From: Hahella sp. HN01
GTDB taxonomy: Bacteria > Pseudomonadota > Gammaproteobacteria > Pseudomonadales > Oleiphilaceae
Reading direction: 5' to 3'
NCBI RefSeq assembly: GCF_018986435.1
Contig: NZ_JAHMIN010000001.1
Location: 279,141-343,140 of the forward strand
DNA: 64,000 nt
Part shown: in pieces, positions 50,833 through 62,579 of the stretch
Numbering within the stretch: position 1 is the first letter of the stretch
How the letters are laid out: every line of letters begins with the position of its first letter
Made by a program: the position numbers and the translations under genes
The notes under the pieces: generated by a model
Database searches by the model: none
What the model saw: the letters and a program-made list of their open reading frames with translations, nothing else
What the model was told of the DNA's origin: nothing

Positions 50833-51540
50833 TCATCCTGACTGCAGACATTCCGTAATGAAGCGGCTTGCCTCTGCATCAGGGAAATGGCTCATGCCAC
50901 CGATTATTTCCACTCGGTGGGCGGGGTAGTTTTGCTGAAGAGGTTGCTCCAGTTCTACTGGGGCAATCGCGTCCGCCGCCCCTAGAAAATGAACGACCGG
51001 GAAATCAAGGCATGCCAATTCATCACGCAGATCCCAGCTCCGCAACCACTCTAGAGATGCGCTCAACTGTTGATCCGACCAAGACTCAATCTCAGAGGCG
51101 AAGCCTAAGGTCTGTCGAGCCTGGGCTCGCGCCGCCGCTGCGCCTTGGGTCTGCAACAGATTAAAGCGCCTCAGTAAGCGTCCACGATCCGCCTTCAAGT
51201 CTTCCGCGAAGCTGTCGAGCAATTCATGGCCGACGCCAGGCCAACTACTGTCACCAGGAAAAAATGGATTGCTAGCTACCAACGCTAAACCCGCCACCTT
51301 CCGGCCATCCTCAGCCAATCTGCGAATCGCCAAAGAGCCGCCTAACGACCATCCCACGATAAGGGTTCGTTCATTCCACTGGGCGGATAGCCGTGGTGCA
51401 AGCGCTGCATACGAATCACTCAGCGTCCAGGTCGTAACGGCTGAATCGCCGCTAAATGCCTGCGCCAGTGGCTCAAGCGCCGACTGCGGCTGCGCCCAGC
51501 CGCCAATCAGATGAACCGAATCAAAGCGTCCGTCAAGCAT
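50833..51540 (-). CDS. bioH: BioH, pimeloyl-ACP methyl ester carboxylesterase
   Basis: Alpha/beta hydrolase that removes the methyl group from pimeloyl-ACP methyl ester and so stops chain elongation before BioF. The 235-residue protein has the nucleophile elbow GWSLGG (Ser65), the acid Asp190 in GAADAIAP and the histidine His218 in GMSHFP. The sequence is more divergent than other bio genes, so the call also relies on its place between bioF (8-base overlap) and bioC. Confidence 0.88.
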   Translation of the reverse strand: MLDGRFDSVHLIGGWAQPQSALEPLAQAFSGDSAVTTWTLSDSYAALAPRLSAQWNERTLIVGWSLGGSLAIRRLAEDGRKVAGLALVASNPFFPGDSSWPGVGHELLDSFAEDLKADRGRLLRRFNLLQTQGAAAARAQARQTLGFASEIESWSDQQLSASLEWLRSWDLRDELACLDFPVVHFLGAADAIAPVELEQPLQQNYPAHRVEIIGGMSHFPDAEASRFITECLQSG

Positions 51541-52723
51541 TCACCGCTCCAGCGATATTGGCGGCGCCACGATATTTATGGAGGACTTCCAATAATTGGC
51601 TCAGGTCATCGTCCGTATGAGCGGCGCTAAAGGTCACGCGCAGTCGCGATGTGTTTGCCGGAACCGTTGGAGGACGAATTGCCGTTATCAAAATGCCTTC
51701 TTTGCGTAACGCCTGACTCAGCTCCATTGCTGTAGCCGCGTCGCCAATGAAAATGGGTTGTATCGGAGTGGAAGAGGCCGCCAGCTGATAACCCATTCCC
51801 GCGGCTTCTTTACGGAAGCGCGCCACCAATTCATTCAATCGCTCGCGACGCCAGGATTCTTCCCGACTGATACGCAAGCTGACACGCGCCGCAGCCGCGA
51901 CCGCCGGGGGCATGGAAGTGGTGTAAATATAGGTTCTGGCGAATTGCACCAGTGTTTCAATCAGTTCTTCCGAGCCGGCGACAAAGGCCCCGGCAGCGCC
52001 ATAGGACTTGCCGAGAGTTCCCATCAGTATTGGTACATCGCTCTGGTTCAACCCAAAATGCTCAGCACAGCCTCCGCCGTTGGCGCCCAGAACGCCAAAG
52101 CCGTGCGCGTCATCCACCATCAGCATGGCGTCTTTGCTATGGCATATCTGGGCTATATCGTCTAACGGAGCAATATCGCCGTCCATGCTGAACACGCCGT
52201 CCGTGATCACCAAGGCCCGACTGTCGCGCGCATCATCCAACCGCGACGCCAGATGTTCAGAGTCCGAATGGCGATAGCGCAACAGCTTTGCGCCAGACAA
52301 GATCCCCGCATCCAATAGCGAAGCATGGTTGAGCTTGTCCTCAATGACGTAGTCGCCCCTGCCCAACAATGCAGACGCCACGCCAAGGTTAGCCATATAA
52401 CCGGTTGAAAATAACAAGGCGCGATCACGCCCGGTGAATTCGGCCAGATCCAACTCCAGCTCATGATGAGCGCGATGGTGGCCTATAACAAGGTGGGACG
52501 CGCCGCCGCCAAGGCCATATTCATTCAGAGCCTGCTGCGCGGCGGCGATAACGCGAGGGTCGTTGGCCAGCCCTAAATAATCATTGCTGCAGAAGGCGAG
52601 ATACTCTCGCCCTTCAATCATGACCCGAGGCGCTTGTGGGCTGTCTATCGTCAAGCGGCTGCGATAAAGGTCCTGCTGTTTCCGCGCCGCCAGCGTCTGC
52701 GCAAGATGCCCCCATTTAGACAT
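51533..52723 (-). CDS. bioF: BioF, 8-amino-7-oxononanoate synthase
   Basis: PLP-dependent alpha-oxoamine synthase that condenses pimeloyl-ACP with L-alanine. The 396 residues have the [18 protein letters not shown] start region, [14 protein letters not shown], the aspartate motif [11 protein letters not shown] and the PLP lysine Lys239 in [11 protein letters not shown]. bioB lies five bases upstream and bioH overlaps its end by eight bases. Confidence 0.96.
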   Translation of the reverse strand: MSKWGHLAQTLAARKQQDLYRSRLTIDSPQAPRVMIEGREYLAFCSNDYLGLANDPRVIAAAQQALNEYGLGGGASHLVIGHHRAHHELELDLAEFTGRDRALLFSTGYMANLGVASALLGRGDYVIEDKLNHASLLDAGILSGAKLLRYRHSDSEHLASRLDDARDSRALVITDGVFSMDGDIAPLDDIAQICHSKDAMLMVDDAHGFGVLGANGGGCAEHFGLNQSDVPILMGTLGKSYGAAGAFVAGSEELIETLVQFARTYIYTTSMPPAVAAAARVSLRISREESWRRERLNELVARFRKEAAGMGYQLAASSTPIQPIFIGDAATAMELSQALRKEGILITAIRPPTVPANTSRLRVTFSAAHTDDDLSQLLEVLHKYRGAANIAGAVNA

Positions 52724-52728
52724 GATGT

Positions 52729-53805
52729 TTACGCAGTTTTTGTCGCGTCGTAGAACATGTTTTCCATGCGTTGTTGCTGGTCATGCGCCTGAATAGCGTC
52801 ATGCAGATACGCTTCCTGCTGATCTTCCGAATGCGCTTGTTCGCGCTGCTCAGGACGAATGCCCAGTTTCTTGAACAGCATCATATCCTTATCTGCTTCG
52901 GGATTAGGCGTAGTCAGCAGTTTCTCGCCATAGAAAATAGAATTGGCGCCAGCCAGGAAGCACATCGCCTGCATCTGCTCATTCATGTCCTCACGCCCTG
53001 CGGACAAACGCACGTGAGACTTGGGCATGAGAATCCGCGCAACGGCGATAGTGCGAATGAAATCGAAAGGATCTATGTCCTCCTGCACTTCGAGAGGCGT
53101 ACCTTGCACTTTGACCAGCATATTGATCGGAACACTTTCAGGATGGCTGGGCAAGTTCGCCAGCTGGGCGAGCAAAGCGGCGCGATCGCGGGCGCTTTCA
53201 CCCATGCCCATTATGCCGCCGCAGCAGACTTTCATACCGGCGTCTCTGACGTTTTGCAGCGTTTCCAGACGATCGGAGTAAGTACGCGTGGTGATAATCT
53301 CACCGTAGTAATTCTCAGAGGTATCCAGGTTATGGTTGTAGTAATCCAAACCTGCGCCAGCAAGCTCCAACGCCTGATCCGCCGTCAGCATGCCCAGAGT
53401 CATGCAGGTTTCCATCCCCAGAGATTTAACCTGTTTGACCATCTCAAGGACATATGGCATGTCTTTGGCGCGAGGATTCCTCCAAGCCGCTCCCATACAA
53501 AAACGGCTGGCGCCTTTTTCTTTGGCGGCCTTAGCTTCATTCACCACCTTTTCCACTTCCAGCAGCTTCTCTTTCTCAAGCCCTGTGTTGTAGTGGCCAC
53601 TTTGAGGGCAGTATTTACAGTCTTCAGGGCAAGCGCCGGTCTTGATGGAAAGCAGAGTGCTGACCTGCACTTCATTCGGATCGAAGTTCTGCCTGTGCAT
53701 GACTTGCGCCTGAAATAGTAAGTCATTGAAAGACATAGCGAAGAGAGCTTCGACTTCTTCCAGAGACCAGTCATGGCGGATGGGTGATTGCATGGTTGCT
53801 GTCAT
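52729..53805 (-). CDS. bioB: BioB, biotin synthase
   Basis: Radical-SAM enzyme that inserts sulfur into dethiobiotin. The 358-residue protein has the 4Fe-4S cluster cysteines Cys59, Cys63 and Cys66 in [14 protein letters not shown] and the downstream conserved [21 protein letters not shown] that binds near the 2Fe-2S cluster. It is first of bioBFHCD. The 91-base gap to comF shows no recognisable BirA-type operator (TTGTAAACC/GGTTTACAA), so repression by biotin through BirA is not evident. Confidence 0.97.
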   Translation of the reverse strand: MTATMQSPIRHDWSLEEVEALFAMSFNDLLFQAQVMHRQNFDPNEVQVSTLLSIKTGACPEDCKYCPQSGHYNTGLEKEKLLEVEKVVNEAKAAKEKGASRFCMGAAWRNPRAKDMPYVLEMVKQVKSLGMETCMTLGMLTADQALELAGAGLDYYNHNLDTSENYYGEIITTRTYSDRLETLQNVRDAGMKVCCGGIMGMGESARDRAALLAQLANLPSHPESVPINMLVKVQGTPLEVQEDIDPFDFIRTIAVARILMPKSHVRLSAGREDMNEQMQAMCFLAGANSIFYGEKLLTTPNPEADKDMMLFKKLGIRPEQREQAHSEDQQEAYLHDAIQAHDQQQRMENMFYDATKTA

Positions 53806-53847
53806 ATCAAACTCTTGCTGTTATACAAAACTAGCCGGGGCCTGAGA

Positions 53848-53853
53848 TATAAT
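53848..53853 (+). promoter_or_regulatory. -10 element for comF
   Basis: A consensus TATAAT would start transcription near 53860. That leaves only about ten bases before the first possible start (53870) but 37 before the ATG at 53897, supporting the later start. No good -35 is seen. Confidence 0.4.
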
Positions 53854-53896
53854 CCGCCTCGACACAGGAATGTGGACCCAAAAACGAGAGAAGTTC

Positions 53897-54631
53897 ATGG
53901 AAGACATAATAAGCCGGGCCAAAAAGCTGTCAACCTTTCTCAGAGAAAAGGTTAACGGCTTACAACTAAAGCATTGTCTGCTTTGCCTTGAAACGGGGTG
54001 CGCCACTCATATTTGCTCCGCCTGCGCCGCAGATTTAACCGCCCCAAAACATCCCTGCCCCCGTTGCGGAATCAGTCGGGTGGCCCCCGATACAGCCCCT
54101 TGTGGACGCTGTCTTCGTCAACCGCCGTACTTCGACGTCAGCACTAGCGCTTTCGACTATTCCTTCCCATTGAATCAAGTCATTGGACAGTTGAAGTATG
54201 GCGATAAACGATATTGGGCCAGGGCGCTCGCACAGGCGGCTCTCCCTGCGTTTGAACAAGCCTGTGCGCACATTTCAGCCCCCGTGCTGGTACCGGTTCC
54301 TATGCATAAGAGCAAGCAGCGTAAACGCGGATTCAATCAAGCGGAACTGCTGGCGCGAAGTCTGGCCCGCTACGCCGATGTAGCGTTCAGCAATAAGCTG
54401 TGCAAGAGGATAAAGGCGTCTCCGCCTCAAACTGGGCTGAATCGAAAAAACAGGCGCAGCAACGTGAAGAATGGCTTTGCAGTGTCATCCAAACTCCCTC
54501 AACAACCGCTGATTATTATTGACGATGTCGTCACTACAGGCAGCACGGTGGATGAGCTGGCGCGCACGCTGAAACAAGCCGGTGCGCTTGAGGTTTACAT
54601 TTTCAGTATTGCAAGACGCTCAATGAATTGA
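53897..54631 (+). CDS. ComF family phosphoribosyltransferase-like protein
   Basis: Homologue of ComF/GntX, proteins tied to DNA uptake or use of external DNA; the biochemical role is unsettled. From the ATG at 53897, preceded by GAGAGAAG, it has 244 residues: a double zinc-finger-like N-terminus (CLLCLETGC, CSAC, CPRCG, CGRC) and a C-terminal type I phosphoribosyltransferase domain with the PRPP motif IIIDDVVTTGST. An alternative ATG at 53870 has poor ribosome-site spacing. It is divergent from bioB, as in many gammaproteobacteria. Confidence 0.88.
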   Translation: MEDIISRAKKLSTFLREKVNGLQLKHCLLCLETGCATHICSACAADLTAPKHPCPRCGISRVAPDTAPCGRCLRQPPYFDVSTSAFDYSFPLNQVIGQLKYGDKRYWARALAQAALPAFEQACAHISAPVLVPVPMHKSKQRKRGFNQAELLARSLARYADVAFSNKLCKRIKASPPQTGLNRKNRRSNVKNGFAVSSKLPQQPLIIIDDVVTTGSTVDELARTLKQAGALEVYIFSIARRSMN

Positions 54632-54636
54632 GCCCC

Positions 54637-55749
54637 TTAACCATTTAATACCCGCTTCTCCACCACCTCCGCCAGTGCAAGCGAGGCAGTCAGTCCAGGC
54701 GACTCAATGCCGAACAGGTTATACCAGCCTGCAACTCCATTCTCTTCAGGCGTATCGATGACAAAGTCCTCTGCGCGCGCGCCTTGCGGCGACAACTTGG
54801 GGCGAACGCCCGCATACGCCGGCTGCAGCTTACCCTCAGGCAATGCAGGCCAGTAATTGCGTATAGCCTGAGCGAACTTAGCCATCCGTTGCGGGTCTAC
54901 ACTGAACTCCGGCTTATCTATCCACTCAACATCTGGACCGAATCGCGCCTGTCCTCCGATATCCAGAGTCAAGTGCACTCCCAGCCCGCCATCTTCCGGC
55001 ACAGGGTATATCAAGCGCTGAAAAGGACTGCGCCCCGAGAGAGAAAAGTAGCTCCCTTTGGCGAAATAGGTAGGCGGAATTCCAGCCACTGGATAGCCCT
55101 CCACATTGGCGAGCACCCCCATCGCATCCAACCCAGCGCAATTCACAACTACTTCCGCTTGCACCTGACAGGGCGCCGCGCCGCCAACGTTCAAGGTTGC
55201 TGACTTTGTATCAATGCGCCCACCCAACAGAGGCGCATTAAGCACTGTCATTCCGCCCGCTCGCTCAAAATCACCCTGCAAGGACAACATATACTGATGG
55301 CTGTCGATAATGCCGGTGGAAGGAGAATATAACGCGCCAACAGATCTTAGCTCAGGCTCCATCGCCAAGGCTTGAGCCTGGGTCAACCACTGTAAGTCCG
55401 TCACGCCATTGGCGGCGGCCGCCTCATATATTTGCTGCAGGGCATCCATCTGTTCAGGATGGGTTGCAACAATGAGCTTTCCGCAACGCTTATGAGGAAT
55501 CCCCCGAGAAACGCAGTATTCATACAACAGCGCCTTACCTCTTACACAGGTTTCGGCCTTCAGACTGCCCCGCGGGTAGTAGATGCCAGCATGAATCACT
55601 TCACTATTGCGAGATGATATGCCGGAACCAATTAGACTCTCGCGCTCCAGTAGAAGCACATCCCGCCCACCTTCAGCCAACGCTTTGGCTACGCTTAGCC
55701 CCACGACGCCAGCGCCAATCACAACAATGGATGTTTCAAAAAGCTCCAT
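54637..55749 (-). CDS. FAD-dependent oxidoreductase (L-2-hydroxyglutarate oxidase-like)
   Basis: D-amino-acid-oxidase-fold flavoprotein, 370 residues. The FAD-binding motif is VVIGAGVVGLSVAKALAEGG followed by the glutamate in LLLERE; the ISSRNSEVIHAGIYYP segment and the C-terminal GIESPGLTASLALAE match the L-2-hydroxyglutarate oxidase/dehydrogenase branch. Substrate is inferred only from these motifs. It ends five bases from the convergent comF stop. Confidence 0.85.
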   Translation of the reverse strand: MELFETSIVVIGAGVVGLSVAKALAEGGRDVLLLERESLIGSGISSRNSEVIHAGIYYPRGSLKAETCVRGKALLYEYCVSRGIPHKRCGKLIVATHPEQMDALQQIYEAAAANGVTDLQWLTQAQALAMEPELRSVGALYSPSTGIIDSHQYMLSLQGDFERAGGMTVLNAPLLGGRIDTKSATLNVGGAAPCQVQAEVVVNCAGLDAMGVLANVEGYPVAGIPPTYFAKGSYFSLSGRSPFQRLIYPVPEDGGLGVHLTLDIGGQARFGPDVEWIDKPEFSVDPQRMAKFAQAIRNYWPALPEGKLQPAYAGVRPKLSPQGARAEDFVIDTPEENGVAGWYNLFGIESPGLTASLALAEVVEKRVLNG

Positions 55750-55903
55750 AACAAGTTCGTCGTTCTCATCTGCTTAATGATTGATATAAACGGAAAAATT
55801 GGCCGAGCAGATAGAATTTATCCTAGAATTGGAGGCCCCGGAAGCCCTAATAACAGGGCCCGGCGTTCTCCCGCCTTGCCAGCAACTCAAAAGGACCCGC
55901 GCA

Positions 55904-56851
55904 GTGAGCGACGTCAATACCTCTGATTCACTCTTTTTTCGAATAGCGCCTTACTTAGGATTGGCGGGAACATCCTTATTTTGGGCGGGCAATGCTCTGG
56001 TGGCGCGCGGTTTTAATGACAGCATCCCTCCGCTGGCGCTGTCTTTCTACCGCTGGTTGGTTTGTGCGCTCCTCATCTCACCATTTATTTTGCGAGCGTT
56101 CCTGCGCCATAAAAACACCATAAAGCAGCATTGGCTCAAGATTAACGCGCTCGCTTTTCTTGGCGTGGCGACCTACAACTCACTGCTTTATACCTCCGCG
56201 CAATTCACCTCTGCGCTCAATATCACGCTTGTGAACTCGCTGTTGCCGGTAGCCACCCTGGTTTTAGCGATGCCTTTGCTTGGTCAGCGCCTGAATCTTA
56301 AAAGCGGGGTCGGCGTGTTGTTCGCCTTCCTCGGCGCGTTATACGTAATACTGCATGGAGAGCCAAGCGCCCTGCTCTCTTTGCAGATGAACGCTGGCGA
56401 CAGCATCATGGCGGCGGCGATGGTTATTTGGTCACTGTATTCAGTGTTGTTGAGAAAATGGGCGATTCCCATCCCAGGCTTCGACTTGTTCGCTATTTTG
56501 CTGGGATTGGGGCTACCGATGATCCTGCCCTTTTACGCTTTGGAGCACCATTTTAAAGGTGGATTTGAGTGGAGCTATGACTTGGCGGCGGTTATCGCTT
56601 ACGTCGCGATATTCCCGTCGCTCTGCGCATACCTGTTGTGGAACTACGGCGTCACTAAAACATCTCCCAGCACCGCCGCTTTATTCGCTTATTTGACGCC
56701 GCTGCTCACCGCCCTGTTATCCATCCCGTTTCTTGGCGAACATCCAGAAACCTACCACCTTATCGGCGGTGGAGCGATTTTGGCTGGATTATGGCTCTCT
56801 CAGGATATGGGCAAAAGCGTCAAGCCGCCGATTCCAAAACCTCGAACTTGA
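55904..56851 (+). CDS. DMT-superfamily (EamA) transporter
   Basis: Ten-helix drug/metabolite exporter with two EamA repeats (about residues 15-150 and 165-300 of 315), rich in Leu, Ala and Phe; the first repeat begins GLAGTSLFWAGNALVARGF and the second includes YLLWNYGVTKTSPSTAALFAYLTPL. I chose the GTG at 55904 because GGA lies eight bases upstream and the sequence goes straight into the first repeat. An open extension to a TTG at 55799 is polar and unlike the family. The 3' end overlaps the convergent oxidoreductase gene by 32 bases. Substrate unknown. Confidence 0.85.
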   Translation: MSDVNTSDSLFFRIAPYLGLAGTSLFWAGNALVARGFNDSIPPLALSFYRWLVCALLISPFILRAFLRHKNTIKQHWLKINALAFLGVATYNSLLYTSAQFTSALNITLVNSLLPVATLVLAMPLLGQRLNLKSGVGVLFAFLGALYVILHGEPSALLSLQMNAGDSIMAAAMVIWSLYSVLLRKWAIPIPGFDLFAILLGLGLPMILPFYALEHHFKGGFEWSYDLAAVIAYVAIFPSLCAYLLWNYGVTKTSPSTAALFAYLTPLLTALLSIPFLGEHPETYHLIGGGAILAGLWLSQDMGKSVKPPIPKPRT

Positions 56852-58031
56852 CGCCTCTTTGCTGCAATCGATCCATCAATGGACGCCCCATCGCCATGAC
56901 CGGGGTGATTACGCCGTATGATTTCGGTAATTTGCGTCGATCAAGCGCCAGGCACAAACCGCTTTCCGCCAGCATTTTTGAGGTTTCTCCATACCCAGGA
57001 TCGCCGCCGCTAACTTGCGTCTTTATCTGACGACCATCACAGGAACCAATAAACACCACCTTAAACCAGCCCCTGCTGCGCTGCTCAGGCGTGGGCCCCT
57101 GCCCTGCGGGCTTAAGGCTTAAAAGCCAATTACGCGTAGGCTTGAGTTGAGCCAACGCAAACACGCCGCCGACAAACGCTGCGCCTGCGATAACCCGGGG
57201 CAGCTTCTTCACCTGGATATAATGGCCATATATGAATTCCTGACCATATTGCTCAAGCGCCCTGGCGCTGCGCTTCACCACTTGTGGGTCAATGGTAGGG
57301 AAAGGACATGCCCAAGCGTTGATGTCCTTGCGAAAGCGCAGACTGAAATCCACACTGCCGACTTTACGGGGAGATTCTGACTTATGAGGTTTATTGCGCT
57401 TATCAGCCCGCGCCTGCCGTGCTCTCGAAAATGCATGCACGGCGGAATGCCAGGTTCCGCCGGAAAAAGCGCCGCCAGCGCGGACAAACCCTTCCAGCTT
57501 AACGGGGTTGGCGGCCAATACGTCTGCAGACACGCCCTGGGTTAATTCAGTCACCGTATAATAGGCGCCCAGGTCATGGGGAATACTGTCAAAGCCACAA
57601 CAGTTTACGATTCGGACTTTATTGCGCTTGGCGACCTCATCGTATTGACTGATCATGGCGTCTACGAACTCAGGCTCTCCTGTGAGGTCTGCGTAATCTG
57701 CGCCCTGGGTAACACAAGCCTTGATGACAGGCTCGCCGAACTTGATATAAGGGCCGACCGTATTGATCACCGCTTTCGCGTCTTTCGCCATCGCATCCAG
57801 ACTGGCCTGATCTTCGATATCCGCTTGAATCACATGCAGACGACTACGCACATCAGGATTGACAGAGCACAGGCGCTTCTTTAATCGTTCCAGCTTTTCC
57901 AGACTGCGTCCGGCAATCGCCCAAACGAAGTCCTCCCGCATCATCGCCCTCGCCAGATACTCGGCGGTCAACTCTCCTGTGTATCCCGTCGCACCAAATA
58001 GAACCAGATCATAAATTTTCTTGTTCACCAT
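56820..58031 (-). CDS. Saccharopine dehydrogenase-like oxidoreductase (trans-acting enoyl reductase type)
   Basis: NAD(P)-binding protein of 403 residues. The Rossmann motif is LVLFGATGYTGELTAEYLA, and the FDSIPHDLGAYY and TYGVITPVMAMG-type (here SYGVITPVMAMG) blocks match the bacterial saccharopine dehydrogenase-like family. Mycobacterial relatives act as trans-acting enoyl reductases; in gammaproteobacteria the role is unknown. The last 32 bases overlap the end of the convergent transporter gene. Confidence 0.85.
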   Translation of the reverse strand: MVNKKIYDLVLFGATGYTGELTAEYLARAMMREDFVWAIAGRSLEKLERLKKRLCSVNPDVRSRLHVIQADIEDQASLDAMAKDAKAVINTVGPYIKFGEPVIKACVTQGADYADLTGEPEFVDAMISQYDEVAKRNKVRIVNCCGFDSIPHDLGAYYTVTELTQGVSADVLAANPVKLEGFVRAGGAFSGGTWHSAVHAFSRARQARADKRNKPHKSESPRKVGSVDFSLRFRKDINAWACPFPTIDPQVVKRSARALEQYGQEFIYGHYIQVKKLPRVIAGAAFVGGVFALAQLKPTRNWLLSLKPAGQGPTPEQRSRGWFKVVFIGSCDGRQIKTQVSGGDPGYGETSKMLAESGLCLALDRRKLPKSYGVITPVMAMGRPLMDRLQQRGVKFEVLESAA

Positions 58032-58235
58032 GTGGAATATCCTTGTACCGACTTGACAGTATGCCTAGCGCCACGCGTTAATAAGCCGTTCGACCTAGGA
58101 CGCGAGAATCCGTCAATTCTCACCCGAATGCAAATACATACATTAATAATCCGGTTATAATACCCCCCGCCCAAGGTAAAACAACAGACAATCCGGGGGC
58201 TTAACGCTAATGAAACTTGGAATAGAATTACCGAC

Positions 58236-58691
58236 ATGTCGGATAAAAAACAATTTGCCATAGTGATGCTGGTATCGGCGCTGTTTGTATTATGGATTTT
58301 ATACGGCAGCCTGGAGATAGTTTTCATAAACGACGAGCTCAAAGAAGACCCCGTACTATCAAAGTACCCCTATCATTTCAGGGTTATAGAGAAAGATGGC
58401 CGCGTCGCCGTCATGGGCACCCTGCATTCCAACCAGAAAACGCTATCGAAAGCGTTGCGCATTGTGTTCCCAGAGCTAAAAGACGAGCGGGACAACTCAC
58501 GCGCCTTGCTACAGGCGGAAAAAGATTTCGCCAGAATGCAGGCTTATGCGCAGGATCTTGTGTTGAAGAATGAAGCTTTCGACTTTGTTCGGTGGGAGCT
58601 TGATGAAAATTGGCTTCGAGTTCAGGGCATACCTTTTGAAATGAAAGGCCCTGACTCTGCTTCTCCCATGGCTGACGCCAACGCCAACTAG
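58236..58691 (+). CDS. Membrane-anchored protein of unknown function
   Basis: A 151-residue protein with one N-terminal membrane helix (about 8-28, AIVMLVSALFVLWILYG) and a soluble domain that starts ELKEDPVLSKYPYHFRVIEKDG and contains VAVMGTLHSNQKTLSKALRIVFP. With few positive charges beyond the helix, the soluble part is probably periplasmic. The middle is helical and charged (ALLQAEKDFARMQAYAQDLV). I do not recognise the family. It is divergent from the oxidoreductase gene and is followed by a strong terminator shared with purA. Confidence 0.7.
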   Translation: MSDKKQFAIVMLVSALFVLWILYGSLEIVFINDELKEDPVLSKYPYHFRVIEKDGRVAVMGTLHSNQKTLSKALRIVFPELKDERDNSRALLQAEKDFARMQAYAQDLVLKNEAFDFVRWELDENWLRVQGIPFEMKGPDSASPMADANAN

Positions 58692-58703
58692 GCACGCATA
58701 CGA

Positions 58704-58730
58704 AAAACGCCCCAGATGGGGCGTTTTTTT
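58704..58730. terminator. Terminator after the membrane-anchored protein gene, usable in both directions
   Basis: AAAACGCCCC-AGAT-GGGGCGTTTT (58704-58727) followed by Ts on plus and As before it, so it works on both strands. Confidence 0.88.
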
Positions 58731-58736
58731 ATATCT

Positions 58737-58762
58737 CGCAAAAAGGGGCTAAGCGCCCCTTT
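58737..58762 (-). terminator. First terminator after purA
   Basis: On the minus strand AAAGGGGC-GCTTA-GCCCC is followed by TTTTT, four bases after the purA stop. With the next hairpin (58704) it makes a tandem terminator. Confidence 0.8.
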
Positions 58763-58765
58763 GAA

Positions 58766-61301
<2,536 letters not shown>

Positions 61302-61347
61302 TCATTTCACCTTTTGGTGCGCAACGTTTTGTGTGAGCGGAAGATCA

Positions 61348-61533
61348 CTACCCGATCAGGTATAAAAGGGCGGTCCCCACAAGCATGCTTACAAGACCGG
61401 CCAGCCGCATGGTTCCATCATCGACCTGCGCCAACCTGACCACCATGTTTCGCCAGCGTCGCGGATACAGAAAAGGAAGGACGTCTTCCAATACCAACAT
61501 CAGACAGAGCGCAATTCCCAGTTCCCGCCACAT
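61348..61533 (-). CDS. DUF2065 (YjeT-like) small membrane protein
   Basis: A 61-residue inner-membrane protein with two hydrophobic helices (LGIALCLMLVLEDVLPFLYP and GLVSMLVGTALLYLIG) around a short basic loop, matching DUF2065/YjeT. In gammaproteobacteria it is found beside hflC and purA or hisZ, as here. Function unknown. It is separated from hflC by a terminator and lies 46 bases before hisZ. Confidence 0.88.
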   Translation of the reverse strand: MWRELGIALCLMLVLEDVLPFLYPRRWRNMVVRLAQVDDGTMRLAGLVSMLVGTALLYLIG

Positions 61534-61617
61534 TGGGATCCCTCATCGCCTCGCTTAGCACCGTTTAAATCAGGGCGCAAAGCCACACAAAATATATACA
61601 GTTGCCAGTATTTAATC

Positions 61618-61644
61618 ACAAAAAAACCGGGATAGTTCCCGGTT
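61618..61644 (-). terminator. Terminator after hflC
   Basis: On the minus strand AACCGGGA-ACTA-TCCCGGTT is followed by seven Ts, about 50 bases after the hflC stop. It separates hflKC from the DUF2065-hisZ-purA group. Confidence 0.85.
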
Positions 61645-61694
61645 GCAGAATATTACCACTATTTCGGCGGCTTCCCAATGCTTTTTAGGCTGGG

Positions 61695-62579
61695 TTAATT
61701 CCCCTGGGGAGCGCCTTGTGGTTGTTTCAGGTACCTAAGAAACTCGCTATCCGGTTGCAGAATCAGCAAGTCTCCCTTACTGGAGAAGGTCTGCTCATAA
61801 GCGCCCATGCTCCGGTAGAAAGAGTAAAACTCAGGGTTTTTACTAAAAGCGTCAGCGTAGATTCTGGAAGCGACGGAATCGCCTTCGCCTCGAATCTGCT
61901 CTGCTTCTTTATACGCATTTGCGTCGATAACTGTTCTTTCAGCATCCGCCGCCGCGCGTACGGCTTCGGCTTGCTCTTCACCTTGCGAACGATGTTGCTG
62001 AGCAATTTTTAGACGCTCGGACTCCATCCGCTCGTAAACAGAGTCGCTGACGCGAGTTGGCAGCTCAATCGCACGAACGCGGATATCGTTAATTTCAATA
62101 CCAAACTCTGTGCGAGCAATCTGATCCAGGCTCTTGGTCAGCTCTTCCATCAGCTCTTCCCGCTCACCTGCCACGACTTCATGCATTGTGCGACGGCCAA
62201 ACTGATCGCGCAGACCGTTATCGATACGCGACTCCAGCAGGCGCACGGCATTATTTTCATCGCCGGCAGTGGAACGATAGAACTGCCCCACATTTACTAT
62301 GCGCCATGTTGCATATGAGTCGACATCCAGCGGCTTTTGCTCACCGGTAAGGTAACTCTTGGTTGGCAAGTCCATGACCAGTACACGGATATCAAACTTA
62401 CGAGCCACATCCACAAAAGGAATTTTGAAGTGAAGCCCAGCTCCGATATCGGATTCGACCATACCACCAAAGCGCAGCAATACGGCTCGGTGAGTTTCTG
62501 GAACAATGTATACGCCTTGCATGACGACAATGATGGCCAGCAAGATAGCGCCGAGAGAAATTGCAAATCTTGTAGTCAT
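61695..62579 (-). CDS. hflC: HflC, FtsH protease regulator subunit
   Basis: SPFH-domain membrane protein that forms with HflK a large cage around the FtsH protease. The 294 residues have an N-terminal membrane helix (about 5-25, ISLGAILLAIIVVMQGVYIV), the SPFH/band-7 domain (ETHRAVLLRFGGMVESDIGAGLHFKIPFVD) and a long helix rich in Ala, Glu and Arg (EEQAEAVRAAADAERTVIDA). Its ATG overlaps the hflK TAA by one base. Confidence 0.96.
   Translation of the reverse strand: MTTRFAISLGAILLAIIVVMQGVYIVPETHRAVLLRFGGMVESDIGAGLHFKIPFVDVARKFDIRVLVMDLPTKSYLTGEQKPLDVDSYATWRIVNVGQFYRSTAGDENNAVRLLESRIDNGLRDQFGRRTMHEVVAGEREELMEELTKSLDQIARTEFGIEINDIRVRAIELPTRVSDSVYERMESERLKIAQQHRSQGEEQAEAVRAAADAERTVIDANAYKEAEQIRGEGDSVASRIYADAFSKNPEFYSFYRSMGAYEQTFSSKGDLLILQPDSEFLRYLKQPQGAPQGN

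Noticed and set aside
52771..53718. 315-codon open frame antisense to bioB
   Set aside because: bioB has its cluster cysteines and full length; the antisense frame has shadow-type composition and no motif.
55799..55903. 35-codon N-terminal extension of the EamA transporter from a TTG
   Set aside because: No ribosome site, a polar sequence in front of the first helix, and a better GTG start at 55904.
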